64,000 nt of DNA from Linanthus parryae (taxonomy: Eukaryota > Streptophyta > Magnoliopsida > Ericales > Polemoniaceae). The stretch covers positions 18,263,359 through 18,327,358 of the forward strand of contig JALGPY010000008.1 of assembly GCA_023055425.1 (NCBI GenBank), read 5' to 3'. The notes under the pieces were generated by a model, which was not told where the DNA came from, did no database searches, and saw only the letters and a program-made list of their open reading frames with translations. The position numbers and the translations under genes are program-made. Below, in pieces: positions 31,456 through 44,098 of the stretch; within the stretch, counting starts at the first letter, position 1, and every line of letters starts with the position of its first letter.

Positions 31456-32901
31456 ATGGATGTTGGCTTCACTGTCAATATACACTCCAATGGTAGAGTC
31501 ATAACATCACAATCAGGCTTCCGAGAATATTTGAATGGTAGTATTTTGAAGTGCAAAGTTGATCCCGACAAATGGTCCAAAGAAGAAGTGAAAGATTTAT
31601 TGAAAGATATTGGAATATTCAATGTTGATGAAGTGTTTTATTCAGTGGCTGGAGTAAATTTTATCGAGGGTTTAAGTGATTTTAAAGGTGACAATGATGC
31701 ACTGAAGATTTGTGATTTCGCATCTAAAGGTAATGGCATTCATGTATACGTCACTCAGACTAAAGTTGGGAACAATCAGCACGTTCATTTAGCTGAAAGC
31801 ATGGTCAATGCTCAAAAGGCCCCTCTTGTGAAAAACTCAGTTGAAGTCCCTGTGTTTAGAGCAGCTGATGAAATTTTAGGTGGAAGCTTTGAGTTAAATG
31901 ACGAGCTCAATGGCAGACAAGGATCTATTGATAATGTTGGTGCAAAACTTAGGAAATATCAAGCTGAAGAGGTAGAGTTAAACATGGAATCCAGATTAGA
32001 GGAAAATACAATTGAATCGGATGCTGAAAATGAGATTAATGAAGTTGAAGAAGAAGATGATGACAATGGAGAATTACCTCAAATGTATGATCCAGATTAT
32101 GCCGATCCTAGTGGGGAGGGTTTGTGGAACATCTTTGTGCAAGATCAAGAACCAATTACCGAACGTGTGGACCACGGGGACCACAACTTGAATTCATCAG
32201 CAACAAAAACTAAGTGCACGGTAGCAATTGAGCCTAAGGACCGTAGTGAATATGGTCAAGCACCCGAATACAATGTTGCTCCAATGATCTTATTTGGGCA
32301 AGAAGTAGATGACATATCGGATAGTGATGACGAGGAACCACAAGAAATGTATGTAGACACTGGAAGTGAAAGTGAGACAGAAGGGGAGGAGGCACCGCCT
32401 AAGAAGAAAAAGCATGTTGAGTTCAGGAGGCAAACAGATATGAATAACCCAGTGTTCATTACGGGGTTGACTTTCAAAGATCATAAAGAATTCAAAGAAG
32501 CTGTGACCAACTACAAGATTCGCAATAATTACAATGTGAAGGCCAAAAAGCAAGAATCCAAAAAGGTATTGTACACATGTGTTCCTACTTGTCCCTGGAA
32601 GCTGTATGCAAGTTGGAATAAGGATATAAATGCGTTACAGGTAAAGACATTTATAAATACTCATAATTGCAGTAAAGCATATCATTCAAGGATGGTCGAT
32701 AGTAAGTGGGTTGCAGTTAAGATGATGGATAAGATTAGGAGAGATCCGCACTACAAGATCAGTGAGATAATTGAGGACATAAAAGAACATTATGAGGTTG
32801 AAATTAGTGTGAGCAAGGCCACTAGGGTGGCCATAACAAAAGAACATGCGAGTCGCAACAAACAAACAATCAAGAGGTATATGTGTGTCGGTGTTTTTTA
32901 A
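31456..32901 (+). CDS. MuDR-type transposase, N-terminal half only
   Basis: The frame of 481 aa starts at ATG 31456, just after a strong acceptor (T-run then cag). Residues about 1-100 look like the PB1-like N-terminal domain of plant MULE transposases (FTVNIHSNGRVI, WSKEEVKDLLKDIG). Residues about 190-330 are acidic with a KKKKH basic patch. Residues about 335-475 are the MuDR DNA-binding region (FITGLTFKDHKEFKEAVTNY, a C-x3-C...H-x-C zinc element in TCVPTCPWKLYAS and THNC, then MMDKIRRDPHYKISEI). The DDE catalytic domain and SWIM zinc finger, expected next, are absent. Three short exon-like pieces follow at about 32970-33565, the last with a GRPRI motif like the C-terminal tail of such proteins, so an internal deletion is likely. 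The protein could bind TIRs but not cut. Confidence 0.8.
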   Translation: MDVGFTVNIHSNGRVITSQSGFREYLNGSILKCKVDPDKWSKEEVKDLLKDIGIFNVDEVFYSVAGVNFIEGLSDFKGDNDALKICDFASKGNGIHVYVTQTKVGNNQHVHLAESMVNAQKAPLVKNSVEVPVFRAADEILGGSFELNDELNGRQGSIDNVGAKLRKYQAEEVELNMESRLEENTIESDAENEINEVEEEDDDNGELPQMYDPDYADPSGEGLWNIFVQDQEPITERVDHGDHNLNSSATKTKCTVAIEPKDRSEYGQAPEYNVAPMILFGQEVDDISDSDDEEPQEMYVDTGSESETEGEEAPPKKKKHVEFRRQTDMNNPVFITGLTFKDHKEFKEAVTNYKIRNNYNVKAKKQESKKVLYTCVPTCPWKLYASWNKDINALQVKTFINTHNCSKAYHSRMVDSKWVAVKMMDKIRRDPHYKISEIIEDIKEHYEVEISVSKATRVAITKEHASRNKQTIKRYMCVGVF

Positions 32902-33321
32902 CAACATATGTTTTTTACTAAGCCTACTTTTTATGAAGCTATAATAGGTGAATAATACTGATGTTCCAGGAGGACCCAAGCGGTAACAATACAAATGCAC
33001 AAGTTGATGACAACAATGTAACTCATAAGGTCTATATATTATACCACTTGTAGTTTCACGTTCAAACTATTTGAATTATGTGATTGCATAGTTGCTTGGA
33101 CTATGTGCATTTGTGTCAAACAATTGTTTCATCGATTGTGTGCAGCCAAAGAAGACCAAGAAGGAGTCTGTCAACTCAAACAAGACCAATCAAGCTAGAG
33201 CTAATGTATCTTGAACCATACTCTAATTTTTTTTGGTGGTTGTTTGTTTTTAAAATAAAATTCAGTACTATGAACATAAGTAGGTTGTGTGACACTATGA
33301 TCTCTGTTTTTCTTATGCAGG

Positions 33322-33566
33322 GTGCAAGAAACAAAACAGCACTTTGTATGGGATTTATGGTACCAGTGGATAAGCAACAGATAAGAATGACAGGGTACAA
33401 CAAAGAAGCATCCATCACTACCAAAAACAGTCAAGTACAACAAGCTCGGGAAAGTGGAAGCACAAATCTGAAGCAGGTTCAAGATTGTCAGGTGTCGTCG
33501 CAAGGAAGACCAAGAATAAGTGAGCCAACAGTTGTCAAATGGTATGGTGGACACATGACCAAATGA
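33322..33566 (+). pseudogene. Remnant of the MULE transposase 3' exon
   Basis: After the acceptor tatgcag the frame GARNKTALCMGF runs to GRPRISEPTVVKWYGGHMTK and a stop. Basic, GRPR-containing tails of this kind end many plant MULE transposases. Joining it in frame to the 5' half is not straightforward, so it is listed as a remnant. Confidence 0.45.
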
Positions 33567-34593
33567 AGTGACTACGAAGGACAATGACAACTTTTTAGTA
33601 TCTTAGTCGATTTTTTCGTGAATAATTGAGAGGCTAACATGTTTATCATTTGTTACCGCAATAATTTTGTCAGGCCTCATGATACTGAATACATTTGTTC
33701 ACGTTTCACGTGTTCAGGATATTTCTGGGCAATGTTATTGCACTTGCAGTTCTCGCTACTACTGCTGTATTTACTTCAAGGTTGTCTCATTACCAATTCA
33801 ATAGTTTCCTTCCTATTCTAATTTCTGCTTGGAGAAGACACTAATGCCGGGATATTACTTATCACCGAATCACCACCACGATGTTCACCACCGTGATATT
33901 TCCGTTGGTAACGGACTTTAACAAGTGGGCTATATTGGGTTTTCTGAACCTTCACATTCAGGTTCTGATGCAATTTGGGAGAGGGTTAATGTGATTTTAG
34001 AGTGTTATAGTGTGATGTTCACTCTCAAATATTGTATGGGATGGTGCCAGGCGTTAACAAGTGGGCTACACGAGGTTTTTCGAACCTTCAGATTCATGTT
34101 GTGTTGTGATTTGGGAGAAGATCAAAGTGATTTCAGAGTTTCATATTGAGATGTTCACTGTCAAATCTTGTATAGATATATGTAGGCTTCGTGGACTTGT
34201 TGGAGAAGGAGGAGAGGTGGGGTTATATTAGTCCTTTCGAACTTAAATTTTCAAATAAATTTTTGTAAATGACCTGGGTCATTTTGTAAAATTATTTTAA
34301 TCTGTTAGATAGAAATTTACTGAGTTTAATATGGTATAATAACTCATAAAGTTTATAAGGGTAAATTTGTCTATTAAGGATTCAACATTTGCATTTTTTT
34401 TGTATTAAAATCCTTAAAAATTCCAATTTTTTTGAAAAATTAATGTCTCCTAACGTCTAAAACAAACAGAATCTTACAGATGCGGACGGAATGCAAGTAT
34501 AGGGTTGGAATTGACCAAATTGATAGTATGGGGTTGATTTTGACAACAAATTGAAAATTCATGGGGGTAAATTGCTTTTTTGCCTAATAAAAA

Positions 34594-36011
34594 ACACATC
34601 TTCTTTACAATTTTCCTTGAAACTTTCATACCATTTTTCACAAATATCTCAGAATCTCAAAGTCATGGAAAGAAAAAAAAAAAAAAAAATCAACAAGGCC
34701 ATGACAGAGAAATCTCGAAGAAGCTAAAAGACTTGAAGTCGGGGAAGCCTCAAAGGAGTCACAAATCTTCAAAGACTTCGAGGTCCTAACAAGCAAGCCA
34801 CAATATTGGCGAATCTTGAAGGACGGAGAAATCATGAAGCTCAACGCATCCATCACAAACAAACCAAATTTTTGAAGAACATCGAAGTAAAGTAAACCCG
34901 CGAAAAACAAGCTAAAATCAAGTCAAATGATCATAAGCACATGTGTCGTTCAAAGCCCGTCAAGGGCATGGAAGATCCGACAGTCCAAAATCAACCTATT
35001 AAATTCATATTCCCAAGAAGAATCAGATGTGTGATTTTTCTTTTAAGAAAATATGTTGGAAAGATTTGCATCCTGCTTTCAAATAATCAAATAACATTTG
35101 TCGCCAAATTTATGTGTTTACTTGCTTAAGCGTTAAAATTTGTGTGTACAGACACGTCCACCTATGTTAGTTGGGAAACGATCCCTTCAATGTGTTGAAT
35201 TTTTATACGTGTAACCTCGTTAGTCTTGAGTCAGGGTCTGTCACTCAAAATCAATTTGGTGACGAATTCTCCCCAATTGTATGTAACATATGAGGATTAG
35301 CCGAGGGTATGATATACTTTTTGCATGATACTATGTGCAAATTTGTCTCCAAAGATTTTTGGAGTTACAAACTCCGCCCCACAACAAACATAAGAGGTTG
35401 CAAGTTACTTAAAATTCGGCACACTAAACGGTGAAAATGTTCCAAATTGAAGGAGGTGAAAAGTGTTCTTCAATCAAACTAAAGGGGATGAACATTGGTA
35501 TGAATCGAGTTGTTCTAACAAACGGATCATCCAATTGTTTAAAAGATCAAATCGAGCCGACTTAAACCGAACCAAACACAAATCATAAGAACACAAATCG
35601 AACCAAACTAATTAAATCGCACTAAGCAATTTAAACCATATTGTACAGAATTTGTGTACTCAAAACTACAATTATTTTTTTAATTTTATATAACTTTACT
35701 CTCTGCATTTAATTGTTTATATAATTTTATATAACTTCAAATTTTTTATGTTAAATATTTAATTATCAGTAGTAAGATGTATTAATATGTGAGTCGTCAA
35801 TTTTAACCAAACTAAACAGGATAATATTGAGACAGAGACAAATCCGTACGGAAATTAAATCAAGCGTCGAAACTTGGATTATTTCAGCCCAAACCCTTTA
35901 CAGCATCTTAATTATTTGTAATTTGTGTCGGTGTATCATAGCTTTTCAAGTCCCACTATCATCAACAATTTGTAAACTCCCAACATTTAATATCGTTCGT
36001 CAAAGATTCCT

Positions 36012-36014
<3 letters not shown>
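34594..36014. other. Intergenic, AT-rich
   Basis: No supported gene. There is a poly(A) run near 34672 and low-complexity aaccgaaccaaac-like sequence around 35560-35630. Confidence 0.5.

Positions 36015-36064
<50 letters not shown>
36015..36064. repeat. (AT)25 microsatellite
   Basis: Fifty bases of uninterrupted AT. The two sides carry near-identical 12-mers (cgttcgtcaaag and cgttcatcaaag), so a short duplication preceded the expansion. Confidence 0.95.
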
Positions 36065-36066
<2 letters not shown>

Positions 36067-36754
36067 TTCATCAAAGTGGGTGTTGCAGTCTCGCAGGAGT
36101 TCAATGATATATACCCTTCAACTTAATTGGCATTCTATGATCACAAAACTCTCTGTGATGCATTCCACCACATCGCCCATTTGTGGTTTTATCTTACCAG
36201 TAACGTTGTCAATATTCAAAATACTGGAATTTGCTGGCATTTCTTGCAAGTTACGACCTCTTCATTGATATTCCTGTCTTAATTTGACTGATCATACACT
36301 GTATATTGGTCTCCTTAATTTCGAGTCTGTCAGTTTATATTATAACTGAGAATATTCGGTGCGAATGAGAATGTTGACGCAAGGAGTCCCATGTTATTAA
36401 AAAATACAAATAACAATAATGTAGTGGAGAAATGAAGGCTGGAAAGGGTGGTATTGGAGGGCCATAGTTACACCTGGGATATTTGGGCCACAGACCATAC
36501 TATTGTTTGGCCCACTGAACAAGACCATTGTTGCTTCTTTAAATAAAGGACTATAGGTGGATCAGCTGCCGAGATGAATTTGGGCCAAACTTTGGGCTCT
36601 ATTTGGGTCCTGAATCGTCTCATTAAGAGATCAGGAAAATGGTCTGTTTGGATGGATTTCCTATGAAAATTTTAGTTATGACTTTGACTTAATAGATTTT
36701 ACTATAAAGTTTTAGTTGTGATTTGGACTACAGCAAAATAAAGAAATTTGCAAA
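36065..36754. other. Intergenic, nothing recognised
   Basis: No gene, repeat boundary or RNA could be supported here. Confidence 0.4.
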
Positions 36755-36840
36755 TGGGTGATAGCTCAATAATAAATCGGTTAAAGCCCGTGTATAAGAT
36801 TCAGAGTTTGAATTCGTCTATATGATGTAATTGTAAAAAA
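36755..36840 (+). mobile_element. Degenerate tRNA-derived SINE
   Basis: gggtgatagctcaataa (A box), ggttaaagcccgtgtataag, B-box-like agtttgaattcg, then an A-rich end. It resembles the other SINE copies of the window but is older. Confidence 0.5.
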
Positions 36841-36853
36841 ATAAGCCCTTAGT

Positions 36854-37391
36854 CAGGCCCGTCCCTAGGCAGACTATAATCTTGCTTAGGGGCCCATTAC
36901 GGGAGGGCTTCATAAATTCATACACATGTAGGGGTATGGTTCTCTTTTAAACTCCAATCTAAACATAGCCTTAAGGACTTGGTTATATCTATTTCTCTCT
37001 ACTTTCTCGTAAAAAAAACAAAAAAAACAAAAAAAAACAGCTATAATATCATATAACTAAAAGAAAAAAAAAATACAGCACAAGAATTTCTAAAATTAAC
37101 AGCTATAATATCATATAGATTTTGATTAACCTACGAAATGAGTAAATGTTTTGACAAACTATGACACCAAAAGGAATTCGGTGTATCCATATTTTTTACT
37201 TTTTGATAACTTTTCTCAACTATCTAATTTTTTTAAATGGAGATCAATTTTTTTGAAGGGATATTTAGAGACCAAATGTTAGTACTGTGCATTCTATAAA
37301 AAAATGTATATTACATATTATACTATACAAGACATAAGGGCCTCAAGTACACGGGTCGCTTAGGGTCCCGGAAAAGCTAGAGACAGCCCTG
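36854..37391. mobile_element. hAT-like element, decayed
   Basis: The left tip caggcccgtccctagg and the right tip (minus strand) cagggctgtctctagc are typical hAT inverted ends. The interior is AT-rich and non-coding. The 8-bp flanks agree at only about half the positions, consistent with age. Confidence 0.55.
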
Positions 37392-37636
37392 CTATCCGTC
37401 TCAATACTGAGTGTTCGGGTGGATTTCCTACGAAATTTTTAGTTGTGATTTTGATTTAATAGATTTACTATAACATTTTCTTTATACTGCACTTTTCTTA
37501 AAAGTGAGCAAAGAAGAATTCGAAAAGGATTATAGATAGAAGTGAGCGGAAAAGTATTTGACTCTTTGGTAGAATGGCAGTTATTTTAGGATTTTCTTTT
37601 AGGAAAGTACACTAAATTGAACAAAGGGAGTATACT

Positions 37637-37905
37637 GAGGGCACGTTTGGTGTCGGGATTGAAAACTGGGGGTACAGGGGGCCCTACAGTATTATAGGGT
37701 GTATTCATATTAAGGGAGTATTAATTATATGGGGAGGATTATGTAACATGTTTGTTTGTACCAGTATAAATAGGGGTATTAAGACTTTTGTATTGAATCC
37801 CACCTACATGGTGGGATTAGATTTTAGGCATAGGGGGGTAAAGATAATAAGGGGGGATTGAATCCCCTTGAAAGTATCCCTACAGCAAACACCGGTTATT
37901 ACCCC
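37637..37905. mobile_element. Possible Harbinger-type MITE, cut by element A
   Basis: The left sequence cgtttggtgtcgggattgaaa and the minus strand of the right end (gtttgctgtagggatac) are rough inverted repeats enclosing about 260 bp. The right flank has been displaced by the LTR of element A, whose target copy acccc (37901-37905) is its last 5 bp. Confidence 0.35.
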
Positions 37906-38536
37906 TGTGTACGAGAGAATCCTGCAGAGAGACTTCAAAATACACCAAGAGTAGAGTAGAAATAACAAAGGAAGAATAGGGTTGTGTGTAGGGAGAGAGT
38001 AAGGCAATAGCACTGTGTGAGAGAGAGACAGAATTTTGGCAGAGCTTCCGCGTATCTCAGGTGGTTCTCCCTTGTATAGAAGGGTTAACGATCCTATATA
38101 TAACGGAGAATGTGACCGTTGTAGTGTGGTTAATGCACCCATCAATGGCGGCTTAATTAGCTTAACCACAACGGCACGTTCGTCCGCGTATATAAGGACC
38201 GTTACAGCACGTTATCCGCGTATAGCGGAACCGTTACGAGGTTGACCGGGTTTGACCGGGTTGACCGGGTTTATGGAGCTCGTGCCATAAATCTCTCAAA
38301 AGCAGTTACTAGGGGTTGCGCGCGGGCTTGGTTGTTGCTCGCGCGCGACAGGACTTACTCTAGCCTCCAAACCACTAAGTCCCTACAAGTCCCGTGTGGT
38401 GGTATGCGAGGGCCCTGTCTCGCAGCCCCCACGTGGATCAGCACGGCTGGTGATCCAGTGTGTGTGAAGCACAGTATGATGTGCTGGATGGTCGCCACGT
38501 GGCCAAGATCTGCCTGTCTAGATAGCACTATCTACA
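37906..38536 (-). repeat. 3' LTR of element A
   Basis: 631 bp, tgtgtacg...atctaca on the plus strand, that is TG...CA on either strand. It is clearly related to, but diverged from, the 645-bp LTRs of element B (shared blocks: ggttgaccgggtttgaccgg, gcgcgggcttgg, cagcccccacgtgg). The polypurine tract (minus strand agaaagggggctaa) follows inside. Confidence 0.85.
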
Positions 38537-38712
38537 TTAGCCCCCTTTCTGCGCGTGAAGACGCATAGCCGGATAGGCTTCTATGCGCAGGAACCAACGT
38601 ACGCGTCGCTGCCACGCACCAATTCAAATACACGCAAATTCAGCCCCCGTGCGTGTCATTATGACCTAAAATCCCTAGAGTCGTGTCGTCTGGTCTTTTA
38701 GGGTTTTAGGCA

Positions 38713-38807
38713 TGACGTCAGCTTGTCCTGTGATTGCGCGATTCGACGGTGACGGTTGCGATTCAACTACTGAAAGGACGCAACGCTTCATTGTTTTTGG
38801 ATAAATA
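38713..38807 (+). promoter_or_regulatory. Promoter of the antisense PMD gene in element A
   Basis: A TGACGTCA palindrome (38713-38720, a bZIP/TGA-type site) stands about 80 bp before a TATA-like gataaata (38799-38806). The same pair with the same spacing and orientation occurs in element B (60456-60463 and 60369-60378). Placed between the LTR and the gene's 5' UTR intron, it would drive transcription away from the LTR, antisense to gag-pol. Confidence 0.55.
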
Positions 38808-38960
38808 CTCCGTGCTCTCCATTGTTGCAAAGCATCACTTCTTTAAAGTGAATGATACCTGGAAACCTTCGAGAGCAGATTCAAATAATCAATCATCAAT
38901 TCTTTCTTGTCAATCGCCTTCTTCAACTGTCCGCATCCAAGCAAGCTTTACCAAAACAAG

Positions 38961-41900
38961 GTTGGCCTTGCTCAATTTCATTGAATGTACTGATATACGC
39001 TTTGAACTGTATTAGATCTGCAAACCCATGAATATCTGAAACATGCCACTTCGTTGTAAACTGTAAGAGAGGCCTTGTTCTTTGAACTCAGAACTAATTT
39101 AATCCCCAGATTGTAAGGGTTTTGAATGTAGGGTTTCTGAAATTCCCAGTAATATAAACGATTCTGATTTTTTAAAACTCGGAATTGGCACTGAACTGTT
39201 CATCTTCTCCTTGACAAAACATCGTTGCTTCAACCGAAACTCGAACTGATTCCTGAAATTCGAACTGAAATTCCTGAAATTCGTACTGAAAGTGTGTGTA
39301 TTTCTCCCCCCTTTTTTCTTGCTCTTCCGCAGGAATGGCGAAGACAAAACGAACCAAGTTCATTAAAGAAATCGAAGAGATACCTGATCTTCCACAAACC
39401 CTAATGGCGAAAAGCCCCCTATTTGGGCGGAAAAGACTTTTATCATGCTAGTGTTAAGGTGAAGAACCAGCCGATTCATGTTCCATCTGATGAGTTGCAG
39501 ACATTGACCCCACCTGTTAACGCAGCCATGCTGGAATTGATCGATTCCAAAGATATGGTTCGATTAGGGGTTGAAAATGGGTTTTTCCCCCACACTGCAA
39601 TTTGTACCCAGGCGTTTGTTCAGAAATTGGATTTCATGGATGAGTGGATCGACCATGTGTTGACCAATCACGCCATCACTTTGAACAATGCTGGCATTTA
39701 TTTCGCCGTTCGTGCTATGAAGGGTGCTGCCGTGAAGCTGGACCAGTCCATGCTTCTAAACCTTCTCTCGCGTTACTCGCCTGCGACTCACACATTCCAC
39801 TTTGCTGAGTTCGAGGCTGCTCCCACTCTGGAAGATGTACACATGTTGTATGATCTTTATCCTGTTGGTGAGGTGGATCCTCTAAGCCCTTTGAGGACCG
39901 ATCCGGAACTCGCTCTCTACAAGAAAATGGAGGAGTGCTTGTCAGAGGTTAAGAAAATTTCCACCCGGTGGACGTCTGCGAAGCCTCTTCCTGACTGGCA
40001 GCTAGTTGACCCGTCTGCGAAGAATACTTGGGGTAAGTGGGTGTAGTACTTCTTCCGCGATTATGCGAGTAGTAGTATCACCAAGAAACTTCTGAGCCAG
40101 AACCCGAAAGCGAAGAATTATGTGAACGGGAAAGGTTACCATCTGACCTTTTGTGCTTTTCTCTGTGCATATTTATCGAGGTACCTTATTGATGGTCACC
40201 CTCATGATGGGGTTTTCTACCATGTCCTTCCTCTTGCTGTGAAGCTGACCCTTGGTCAAAGAGTCGCACTTGGGCCACTAGTCTTGGGTACCCTGTAGCA
40301 CAGATTGGATCAACTGGTTGTAGCAACCAAGGACTCTCGCTGCCGCCTGGACGTGTTAACCTATGTTAACATCGCGTTCTTGACCATGTGGGTTTTCGAG
40401 CGATGGCCTTCCTATGCTCCTGTTCCCTCTAGACCCAACAAATGGTGTGTCCCAGGTGCGGAGGAAGAGGTTAACAGTGGCAGGGCTGCGAGATGGTTTG
40501 GAACTCACTTTCCCAAGTGTACCTGGAGCCTGATATGCGACGATCGCAGCAAGTTTACGGCTAGGCCTTATGCCACGCGCATTGAGAATGTGCGATGGTT
40601 CCCAAAATTGTATCCTTCCAAAGCTGTTGCTTTCTCGGAAGATCTTATTTTCGAGGGTCACAAGCGTTTCCATGAGCGCTATCGCGAATTCTTCTGCTGG
40701 TGTCTAAGAGGTTCTCTTCCTGCTCTTGTGGAGTATGTTCGCGAGCTTACCCCTATGTACGAGAGGATCACGGTGGATGTTGACCCCACTCGCGTTTCTC
40801 CCCAGTTTGGCTTTGATGCAGTGGCACCATCAATCTGGCCGCAGTCCATCATCAGAGGCTGCTATAAGCGACTACTGTCTGGCGAATGCAAAACGATCTT
40901 AAGGAGCAACCTTCCCTTCGAACAACCCCCAGGTAACCGTGCAGGTGGCTACTCGAAGAATTGGGTCGCCTATTGGAATACCCAGCAAGCGAGATTTGAG
41001 ACACAGTCGACCCCTCGGCCGAGCAGGGCTCCTGTGATCAAGAGAAATTCCTTCCCTTTCTGTCCTAACTGTAGCTTGGACGACTCCCACTATAGCTGCT
41101 ACTCGTTGTTGGACCACGAGAATCGCCTGTGCCCCTCCACCATTCTTGAAGAGAAGATGGCTGCAGTTAGAGAAGGTGCTTCGCATGTCATCAAATACAG
41201 CGAAGATTTTGCCAAGGTAAACAATCTCCTTTACGCATGTCGAATTTCTTCATTTTGATATATCGAAACTTATACTCCCTTATCTGTTGTAGTGCTATGT
41301 GAGGAGGTTTGCATCTGGTGAGCCGATTCGGCTAGCAATGGGAATGGATCCCGCAATTGAGGCCCGAATTCGCGAGGTCATGGATGTATTTGCTGACTCG
41401 CTGATAGACAACACTCCAGCCTTGTCTCCTCCCAGGAACGATCTGTCTCCTCCAGCAGCTGCTGCTCCAAGGGCAAAGAGACCAAGGCAGAAGGGAATCA
41501 CCATCTCTTCCCCTAGGAGTGCTCCGGCTTCCTCCCCTGCGAAGTCCCTTACTTACAGGGACAAAGGCAAAGTTCGCATGCCAAGCAAGGCGCGGAAGGA
41601 GCTCGCAGTGGAGACCTTTGTTCCGTTTGGTCAGGAGTAAGAGGAGGATGAGAGAAGGGAAGCGAGAGAAGGAGATGATGATGAAGAAGAAGAGAGATTC
41701 GAAGATATCAGAGAAGAAGAGAGAGATGAGATACAAGAGGAAGAGTCGGAAGGTATCTCAAACGTACTTATCTTCTCATTATCTTAACTCTCGCAATCTT
41801 TTGCTGAACAGTTTGTTCCTTTGCAAATGACGATGCAGAGACCATCAGCGGCCTTCTAGCCAAGAGGCAGAAGAGGGACTCTCACTCTGGTGTTTCCAGT

Positions 41901-43709
41901 GAAACCATAGACGAGTACATCCTCGCTGAGTCTAGGAGAACAGCTTCGGAGGCTGCTGAAAGAAGAAGGAGGCGAGAAGAAGAGGAGATTGAATGCATAA
42001 AGCAAAGGAGCTTGGAAGAGCAACATGTTGACGACTTGGCGCGGCAAGCCTATGAAACAGATGCGGCTCAGGAGGAAGATGCAAATCAGATCTATGAGGA
42101 AGATACGGCTGCTCAAGTTGATGAGGAAGATGCGGTTCAAGAAAAAGATGCGGCTGCTCTGGAACAGGCTCAAGCGGACTTTGAGGAAATCGAAGGCGGC
42201 AATGAAGGTGAGATTTTTAATCTTGCGGTAACTTACCGAGACGTGATTGTTGGTGCATTAAAGCATGGCTTATCAAAATCCAACATTCGCCGCTGGCTAG
42301 TAAGCAAGTGCGGTGAACCTTCAGGTAATCATTTGAACAGTGCTTGTGAACTAGGCTTAGTAACCCGCTCACCATCATGACTGGTTTCTTCGCACCCCAG
42401 GTCACGCTCACCTTAAGTATATGCTTAACGAAGACACATTAATAGGGCATGGTACTGCGTCCTTAGCATATGACGGAGATGCTACAATCCCACCTACGCG
42501 TGGAGGTGCTCGCTCTTGGTTTTACCAAAATAATAAAATATTGTTTGATATAAATTACCTCACATCGTCCTGTCTTGTATCGCAGGTAATGCTGGTGAAG
42601 CCATGTTGGCACAGAGGAGTCAACCTTCTGCATCTTATGTCCCAGTGCGAAGTTCTCATATCGAGAAGCTCGTCGCAGCTGCTGAATATGAGGGAGAGCC
42701 CTTGGAGGACGTCATTGGAGTTTCTGATGATGCCGAAGCTAACACTGCGCTGATGGAGGAAGATACTAATGCTGTTGCTGAGGAAATGGAAGCAAATGCT
42801 GCTGAGGCTGAGATTCGTGAGCAGGTCGTGGAAGATGTAGGATCACATGCGAATGTGAATGTTCAAATGAGTGCTCCTGAGTCTCACGAGCCATTCACAT
42901 CTGAAGGCGTCCCTAATCGAGCTGAAGCTTTTACTGTTGACATTCCTCCTGCAAGGATTGAGCCTCCAGAGATTCCTCAAGCATCGAGCTTTTGGAGTTC
43001 GCAGGTAGGAGCTGCAGTCGCACCTGGTGCGGCCTATACCCTTCCCGCCAATTATGAAGAGCTAGAGCTTGCAGCTGATAGAAGAGCAATGGAACGAGGA
43101 CAGTCTTCAACTGCCCCCGCAATGCGTATTCCTTCTTTGCGCGAGATCCTTGAAGGAACTGGTATGTCATCACCTTTCCTGTTCGCATCTTGCATTTTTC
43201 ATTTACAAGCTTCATGTTCTAAACCTGATTTAGGGTTGAATCAAGCTGATGTAGACTGGCTGGTTCGTATGCGTCTCTCCTATCCTCGTTCTTTTGCGAG
43301 GTCTCTGGAGATAGAACCTTTTAACAGGAGGCTGTTCTTGACTAAAGCCATCTGGATTTTGGAGCAGCTGTCTGCGGCTACACCTGCGACCATCTCTCCT
43401 CGGAGTGCGCAGTTTCTTTTCAGCATGTGCCAAGGCCTTCAAGCCAAAATCCAGGGCAAGCTGGGCTTCGGGTACCTTGTCAACAGAGTCACCCAGATTC
43501 GTGCGGCTGTGAATTTGAAACGCGGCTTCCATAACCTCGCAGCTGAGGAGTAGAAGGTGGAGAAGCAAAGGCAGAAAGCTGAAGAGGCTGTGAAGCTCTT
43601 CCATGAGATGAGTACCAACTATGAGCAATTGAAGCGAGAACTGAACCAAGTGACAAATTTGTCACTTCAGTTTTCTCCTGATGACTCCCTGATCAAAGAC
43701 TTATTTTGA
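38961..43709 (+). pseudogene. Antisense plant-mobile-domain gene of element A (broken)
   Basis: Coding exons collinear with the intact gene of element B: 39335-41216, 41293-41752, 41839-42324, 42401-42505, 42586-43161, 43234-43709. Introns sit at the same places with GT-AG ends. A 5' UTR intron (38961-39332) precedes the start. The PMD core is recognisable (APTLEDVHMLYDLYPVGE, LTYVNIAFLTMWVFERW, FDAVAPSIWPQSI). Breaks: a one-base shift near 39415, nonsense codons at 40044-40046, 40296-40298, 41638-41640 and 43551-43553. It is a decayed sister copy that shows the architecture is older than element B. Confidence 0.85.
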
Positions 43710-44098
43710 ATAATAACAAGTATTTGTTTTGAACAAAAATGTTGAAACATTATTGTAATGTTGCTAGGGTTTCTCCCCCTTTTTTTATTCAAGGCTTGAA
43801 TGCCCGTTTTGCCCTTCCCGGGATTTGCTCGAATATCTTTGTGCGTATCAAATATGACGTCAGCTAATGATATTCTGCCTTGATTTTCACGCTAATTGCT
43901 TATCAGATAAGCACGCTTTCCTTGGGAAGTCCATCCGTATCATGACCTTCCGTCATTAATTAGGACACGCAACTGAATCGTCGTAGCCATTAGTAGGGTA
44001 ATTGAATGTTACCTCTTTCAAGGCGTAAGTGATTGATTCTTACCACTTTTCCAAGCTTTGCTGACTCAGCTAGGGAATTGAAGGGTCTCCGTAGGGTC

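Larger units (their letters stand above)
30643..34584 (+). mobile_element. Mutator-like element with 138-bp TIRs
   Basis: The TIRs 30643-30780 and 34447-34584 (starting ggcaaaaaagcaatttaccc) are inverted copies over about 138 bp, with further patchy similarity inward. The 9-bp duplication taataaaaa is perfect (30634-30642 and 34585-34593). The 3942-bp element carries one transposase-derived gene on the plus strand that has lost the catalytic part. A leader exon (to 31118) and a 332-bp intron (31119-31450) precede the start codon. Confidence 0.92.

Noticed and set aside
33084..33566. One 160-codon gene within the Mutator-like element
   Set aside because: The frame starts at an in-frame codon inside what look like two introns; only the last part resembles a transposase tail exon.
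34941..35129. 62-codon frame right of the Mutator-like element
   Set aside because: No conserved motif, weak start context, AT-rich intergenic sequence.
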